In this document: piece by piece, positions 56,601 through 64,000 of the stretch | Position numbering within the stretch: the first letter of the stretch is position 1 | How the letters are laid out: the number at the start of each line of letters is the position of its first letter | The notes under the pieces: generated by a model | Seen by the model: only the letters and a program-made list of their open reading frames with translations | Database searches by the model: none | Told to the model about the DNA's origin: nothing | Origin: Hexactinellida sp. DTS-2022 | Taxonomy: Eukaryota > Porifera > Hexactinellida | DNA: 64,000 nucleotides | Reading direction: 5' to 3' | Assembly (NCBI GenBank): GCA_028753945.1 | Contig: JAPNXP010000018.1 | Location: 124,001-188,000 of the forward strand | Position numbers and translations under genes: made by a program

Positions 56601-59600
56601 CTACAATGGAGATCCTCGTTAGTATTCGCTATTTATATATCCACTTTATAACATTGTACGCATTTTGCGTACAATATATAGACTTTGAGATCCAAATTAA
56701 TTATATCAACCAATAACATAATGAAACATTCATCATTTCTATATGTAGGACATTCTACAAAGGAGAACCTCGTTAGTATTCGCTATTTATATATCCACTT
56801 TATAACATTGTACGCATTTTGCGTACAATATATAGACGTTGGGATTCAAAATTTATTATATCAACCAATAACATAATGAAACATTCATACTTTCTATATC
56901 TAGACATTCTACAATGGAGAACCTCGTTAGTATTCGCTATTTTATATATCCACTGTATAACATTGTACGCATTTTGCGTACAATATATAGACGTTGGGAT
57001 TCAAAATTCATTATATTAACCGATAACATAATGAAACATTCATACTTTCTATGTGTAGGACATTCTGCAATGGAGAACCTCGTTAGTATTCGCTATTTAT
57101 ATATCCACTTTATAACATTGTACGCATTTTGCGTACAATATATAGACGTTGGGATTCAAAATTTATTATATCAACCAATAACATAATGAAACATTCATAC
57201 TTTCTATATCTAGACATTCTACAATGGAGAACCTCGTTAGTATTCGCTATTTATATATCTACTTTATAACATTGTACGCATTTTGCGTACAATATATAGA
57301 CGTTGGGATCCAAATTAATTATATCAACCAATAACATAATGAAACATTCATACTTTCTATGTGTAGGACATTCTACAATGGAGATCCTCGTTAGTATTCG
57401 CTATTTATATATCCACTTTATAACATTGTACGCATTTTGCGTACAATATATAGACTTTGAGATCCAAATTAATTATATCAACCAATAACATAATGAAACA
57501 TTCATCATTTCTATATGTAGGACATTCTACAAAGGAGAACCTCGTTAGTATTCGCTATTTATATATCCACTTTATAACATTGTACGCATTTTGCGTACAA
57601 TATATAGACGTTGGGATTCAAAATTTATTATATCAACCAATAACATAATGAAACATTCATACTTTCTATATCTAGACATTCTACAATGGAGAACCTCGTT
57701 AGTATTCGCTATTTATATATCCACTTTATAACATTGTACGCATTTTGCGTACAATATATAGACTTTGAGATCCAAATTAATTATATCAACCAATAACATA
57801 ATGAAACATTCATCATTTCTATATGTAGGACATTCTACAAAGGAGAACCTCGTTAGTATTCGCTATTTATATATCCACTGTATAATATTGTACGCATTTT
57901 CCGTACAATATATAGACGTTGGGCTCAAAATTAATTATATAAACCTATAACATAATGAAACATTCATACTTTCTATATCTAGACATTCTACAATGGAGAA
58001 CCTTGTTAGTATTCGCCATTTATATATCCACTGTATAATATTGTACGCATTTTCCGTATAATATATAGACGTTGGGCTCAAAATTAATTATATAAACCTA
58101 TAACATAATGAAACATTCATACTTTCTATATCTAGACATTCTACAATGGAGAACCTCGTTAGTATTCGCTATTTTATATATCCACTGTATAACATTGTAC
58201 GCATTTTGCGTACAATATATAGACGTTGGGATTCAAAATTCATTATATTAACCGATAACATAATGAAACATTCATACTTTCTATGTGTAGGACATTCTAC
58301 AATGGAGAACCTCGTTAGTATTCGCTATTTATATATCCACTTTATAACATTGTACGCATTTTGCGTACAATATATAGACGTTGGGATTCAAAATTTATTA
58401 TATCAACCAATAACATAATGAAACATTCATACTTTCTATATCTAGACATTCTACAATGGAGAACCTCGTTAGTATTCGCTATTTATATATCTACTTTATA
58501 ACATTGTACGCATTTTGCGTACAATATATAGACGTTGGGATCCAAATTAATTATATCAACCAATAACATAATGAAACATTCATACTTTCTATGTGTAGGA
58601 CATTCTACAATGGAGATCCTCGTTAGTATTCGCTATTTATATATCCACTTTATAACATTGTACGCATTTTGCGTACAATATATAGACGTTGGGATTCAAA
58701 ATTTATTATATCAACCAATAACATAATGAAACATTCATACTTTCTATATCTAGACATTCTACAATGGAGAACCTCGTTAGTATTCGCTATTTATATATCC
58801 ACTTTATAACATTGTACGCATTTTGCGTACAATATATAGACTTTGAGATCCAAATTAATTATATCAACCAATAACATAATGAAACATTCATCATTTCTAT
58901 ATGTAGGACATTCTACAAAGGAGAACCTCGTTAGTATTCGCTATTTATATATCCACTGTATAATATTGTACGCATTTTCCGTACAATATATAGACGTTGG
59001 GCTCAAAATTAATTATATAAACCTATAACATAATGAAACATTCATACTTTCTATATCTAGACATTCTACAATGGAGAACCTCGTTAGTATTCGCCATTTA
59101 TATATCCACTGTATAATATTGTACGCATTTTCCGTATAATATATAGACGTTGGGCTCAAAATTAATTATATAAACCTATAACATAATGAAACATTCATAC
59201 TTTCTATATCTAGACATTCTACAATGGAGAACCTCGTTAGTATTCGCTATTTTATATATCCACTGTATAACATTGTACGCATTTTGCGTACAATATATAG
59301 ACGTTGGGATTCAAAATTCATTATATTAACCGATAACATAATGAAACATTCATACTTTCTATGTGTAGGACATTCTACAATGGAGAACCTCGTTAGTATT
59401 CGCTATTTATATATCCACTTTATAACATTGTACGCATTTTGCGTACAATATATAGACGTTGGGATTCAAAATTTATTATATCAACCAATAACATAATGAA
59501 ACATTCATACTTTCTATATCTAGACATTCTACAATGGAGAACCTCGTTAGTATTCGCTATTTATATATCTACTTTATAACATTGTACGCATTTTGCGTAC

Positions 59601-62600
59601 AATATATAGACGTTGGGATCCAAATTAATTATATCAACCAATAACATAATGAAACATTCATACTTTCTATGTGTAGGACATTCTACAATGGAGAACCTCG
59701 TTAGTATTCGCTATTTATATATCCACTTTATAACATTGTACGCATTTTGCGTACAATATATAGACGTTGGGATCCAAATTAATTATATCAACCAATAACA
59801 TAATGAAACATTCATACTTTCTATGTGTAGGACATTCTACAATGGAGATCCTCGTTAGTATTCGCTATTTATATATCCACTTTATAACATTGTACGCATT
59901 TTGCGTACAATATATAGACTTTGAGATCCAAATTAATTATATCAACCAATAACATAATGAAACATTCATCATTTCTATATGTAGGACATTCTACAAAGGA
60001 GAACCTCGTTAGTATTCGCTATTTATATATCCACTTTATAACATTGTACGCATTTTGCGTACAATATATAGACGTTGGGATTCAAAATTAATTATATCAA
60101 CCAATAACATAATGAAACATTCATACTTTCTATATCTAGACATTCTACAATGGAGAACCTCGTTAGTATTCGCTATTTTATATATCCACTGTATAACATT
60201 GTACGCATTTTGCGTACAATATATAGACGTTGGGATTCAAAATTCATTATATTAACCGATAACATAATGAAACATTCATACTTTCTATGTGTAGGACATT
60301 CTACAATGGAGAACCTCGTTAGTATTCGCTATTTATATATCCACTTTATAACATTGTACGCATTTTGCGTACAATATATAGACGTTGGGATTCAAAATTT
60401 ATTATATCAACCAATAACATAATGAAACATTCATACTTTCTATATCTAGACATTCTACAATGGAGAACCTCGTTAGTATTCGCTATTTATATATCTACTT
60501 TATAACATTGTACGCATTTTGCGTACAATATATAGACGTTGGGATCCAAATTAATTATATCAACCAATAACATAATGAAACATTCATACTTTCTATGTGT
60601 AGGACATTCTACAATGGAGATCCTCGTTAGTATTCGCTATTTATATATCCACTTTATAACATTGTACGCATTTTGCGTACAATATATAGACTTTGAGATC
60701 CAAATTAATTATATCAACCAATAACATAATGAAACATTCATCATTTCTATATGTAGGACATTCTACAAAGGAGAACCTCGTTAGTATTCGCTATTTATAT
60801 ATCCACTTTATAACATTGTACGCATTTTGCGTACAATATATAGACGTTGGGATTCAAAATTTATTATATCAACCAATAACATAATGAAACATTCATACTT
60901 TCTATATCTAGACATTCTACAATGGAGAACCTCGTTAGTATTCGCTATTTTATATATCCACTGTATAACATTGTACGCATTTTGCGTACAATATATAGAC
61001 TTTGAGATCCAAATTAATTATATCAACCAATAACATAATGAAACATTCATCATTTCTATATGTAGGACATTCTACAAAGGAGAACCTCGTTAGTATTCGC
61101 TATTTATATATCCACTTTATAACATTGTACGCATTTTGCGTACAATATATAGACGTTGGGATTCAAAATTTATTATATCAACCAATAACATAATGAAACA
61201 TTCATACTTTCTATATCTAGACATTCTACAATGGAGAACCTCGTTAGTATTCGCTATTTTATATATCCACTGTATAACATTGTACGCATTTTGCGTACAA
61301 TATATAGACGTTGGGATTCAAAATTCATTATATTAACCGATAACATAATGAAACATTCATACTTTCTATGTGTAGGACATTCTACAATGGAGAACCTCGT
61401 TAGTATTCGCTATTTATATATCCACTTTATAACATTGTACGCATTTTGCGTACAATATATAGACGTTGGGATTCAAAATTTATTATATCAACCAATAACA
61501 TAATGAAACATTCATACTTTCTATATCTAGACATTCTACAATGGAGAACCTCGTTAGTATTCGCTATTTATATATCTACTTTATAACATTGTACGCATTT
61601 TGCGTACAATATATAGACGTTGGGATCCAAATTAATTATATCAACCAATAACATAATGAAACATTCATACTTTCTATGTGTAGGACATTCTACAATGGAG
61701 AACCTCGTTAGTATTCGCTATTTATATATCCACTTTATAACATTGTACGCATTTTGCGTACAATATATAGACTTTGAGATCCAAATTAATTATATCAACC
61801 AATAACATAATGAAACATTCATCATTTCTATATGTAGGACATTCTACAAAGGAGAACCTCGTTAGTATTCGCTATTTATATATCCACTTTATAACATTGT
61901 ACGCATTTTGCGTACAATATATAGACGTTGGGATTCAAAATTTATTATATCAACCAATAACATAATGAAACATTCATACTTTCTATATCTAGACATTCTA
62001 CAATGGAGAACCTCGTTAGTATTCGCTATTTATATATCTACTTTATAACATTGTACGCATTTTGCGTACAATATATAGACGTTGGGATCCAAATTAATTA
62101 TATCAACCAATAACATAATGAAACATTCATACTTTCTATGTGTAGGACATTCTACAATGGAGAACCTCGTTAGTATTCGCTATTTATATATCCACTTTAT
62201 AACATTGTACGCATTTTGCGTACAATATATAGACGTTGGGATTCAAAATTTATTATATCAACCAATAACATAATGAAACATTCATACTTTCTATATCTAG
62301 ACATTCTACAATGGAGAACCTCGTTAGTATTCGCTATTTATATATCTACTTTATAACATTGTACGCATTTTGCGTACAATATATAGACGTTGGGATCCAA
62401 ATTAATTATATCAACCAATAACATAATGAAACATTCATACTTTCTATGTGTAGGACATTCTACAATGGAGATCCTCGTTAGTATTCGCTATTTATATATC
62501 CACTTTATAACATTGTACGCATTTTGCGTACAATATATAGACTTTGAGATCCAAATTAATTATATCAACCAATAACATAATGAAACATTCATCATTTCTA

Positions 62601-64000
62601 TATGTAGGACATTCTACAAAGGAGAACCTCGTTAGTATTCGCTATTTATATATCCACTTTATAACATTGTACGCATTTTGCGTACAATATATAGACGTTG
62701 GGATTCAAAATTTATTATATCAACCAATAACATAATGAAACATTCATACTTTCTATATCTAGACATTCTACAATGGAGAACCTCGTTAGTATTCGCTATT
62801 TTATATATCCACTGTATAACATTGTACGCATTTTGCGTACAATATATAGACGTTGGGATTCAAAATTCATTATATTAACCGATAACATAATGAAACATTC
62901 ATACTTTCTATGTGTAGGACATTCTACAATGGAGAACCTCGTTAGTATTCGCTATTTATATATCCACTTTATAACATTGTACGCATTTTGCGTACAATAT
63001 ATAGACGTTGGGATTCAAAATTTATTATATCAACCAATAACATAATGAAACATTCATACTTTCTATATCTAGACATTCTACAATGGAGAACCTCGTTAGT
63101 ATTCGCTATTTATATATCTACTTTATAACATTGTACGCATTTTGCGTACAATATATAGACGTTGGGATCCAAATTAATTATATCAACCAATAACATAATG
63201 AAACATTCATACTTTCTATGTGTAGGACATTCTACAATGGAGAACCTCGTTAGTATTCGCTATTTATATATCCACTTTATAACATTGTACGCATTTTGCG
63301 TACAATATATAGACTTTGAGATCCAAATTAATTATATCAACCAATAACATAATGAAACATTCATCATTTCTATATGTAGGACATTCTACAAAGGAGAACC
63401 TCGTTAGTATTCGCTATTTATATATCCACTTTATAACATTGTACGCATTTTGCGTACAATATATAGACGTTGGGATTCAAAATTTATTATATCAACCAAT
63501 AACATAATGAAACATTCATACTTTCTATATCTAGACATTCTACAATGGAGAACCTCGTTAGTATTCGCTATTTATATATCTACTTTATAACATTGTACGC
63601 ATTTTGCGTACAATATATAGACGTTGGGATCCAAATTAATTATATCAACCAATAACATAATGAAACATTCATACTTTCTATGTGTAGGACAATCTACAAT
63701 GGAGATCCTCGTTAGTATTCGCTATTTATATATCCACTTTATAACATTGTACGCATTTTGCGTACAATATATAGACGTTGGGATTCAAAATTCATTATAT
63801 TAACCGATAACATAATGAAACATTCATACTTTCTATGTGTAGGACATTCTAAAATGGAGAACCTCGTTAGTATTCGCTATTTATATATCCACTTTATAAC
63901 ATTGTACGCATTTTGCGTACAATATATAGACGTTGGGATTCAAAATTTATTATATCAACCAATAACATAATGAAACATTCATACTTTCTATATCTAGACA
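44690..64000. repeat. Satellite array, ~154-bp monomer, runs off right edge (>19.3 kb)
   Basis: About 125 head-to-tail monomers. Each has 'caaccaataacataatgaaa', 'gaacctcgttagtattcgc' and a hairpin TTGTACGC-ATTTT-GCGTACAA. Three main monomer types differ at the 'tatgtgtaggaca', 'tatatctagaca' and 'catttctatatgtaggaca' segment; some are 155 bp because of an extra T ('ctattttatata'). Edge monomers (44690..44810) have TTTTCC in place of TTTTGC, and monomers at about 57880..58110 and 58960..59190 share that variant plus 'gggctcaaaattaatt'. Short open frames in every monomer are by-products of the repeat. Candidate centromeric or pericentromeric DNA (inference). Confidence 0.95.

Noticed and set aside
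44952-63970. Dozens of 60-90-codon open frames on the plus strand in the right third
   Set aside because: They recur at every monomer of the satellite, overlap each other in different frames because 154 is not a multiple of three, and have no start context or family signal.
44690-64000. CRISPR-like regular repeats
   Set aside because: There are no unique spacers; the whole ~154-bp unit repeats, and the genome is eukaryotic.
1-64000. tRNA or rRNA genes
   Set aside because: I looked for cloverleaf-like A/B box pairs and rRNA core words and saw none, but without a scan a tRNA could be missed.

Overview
The window is animal genomic DNA: many short introns with GT/AG ends, animal-only families (glypican, NACHT-LRR receptor, bHLH factor, TRAF-like protein, AIMP1), no operons, and dense small inverted-repeat transposons. 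It looks like an AT-rich, compact invertebrate genome. A sponge or cnidarian relative is plausible but is a guess; nothing here fixes the species.

Layout. 1-6.1 kb: a cluster of four small genes. Three (one cut by the left edge) are paralogues of an unrecognised domain, and two of these start with MGC, a predicted myristoyl/palmitoyl anchor. The fourth also starts with MGC and joins a coiled coil to a TRAF/MATH-like end. 6.7-16.6 kb: an 11-exon puromycin-sensitive aminopeptidase (898 codons, reading frame closes) with an intronless bHLH gene nested in intron 4. 17.3-21.5 kb: a minus-strand, two-exon NACHT-LRR receptor with DED-like N-terminal domains; its single intron is almost entirely a ~690-bp palindrome. 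21.5-30.6 kb: a gene-poor transposon zone with a whole-looking 3.57-kb Ginger-type DNA transposon (integrase plus ubiquitin-protease-like domain) and a 145-bp non-autonomous relative, both with 4-bp target duplications. 30.6-36.3 kb: an eight-exon glypican (685 aa) with a long Ser-Asp/Ser-Gly tract. 36.9-40.5 kb: a five-exon kelch-repeat gene (459 aa) whose first exon end and splice donor are tandemly repeated into the intron. 41.3-44.5 kb: a four-exon AIMP1 gene (340 aa). 44.7-64.0 kb: one uninterrupted satellite of ~154-bp monomers running off the right edge.

The exon models for the five spliced full genes were built by hand from homologous protein sequence recalled for each family and from splice consensus; in each case the exon lengths sum to a multiple of three. 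The aminopeptidase, glypican, kelch and AIMP1 genes are ordinary cellular genes with no evident shared pathway. The left third (lipid-anchored paralogues, TRAF-like protein, NLR) is a possible innate-immunity neighbourhood, but that is inference. The recurring theme of the non-coding DNA is small terminal-inverted-repeat elements ending in TACAGT...ACTGTA (Tc1/mariner-pogo style), some of whose ends seem to have been amplified into minisatellites and perhaps into the large satellite.
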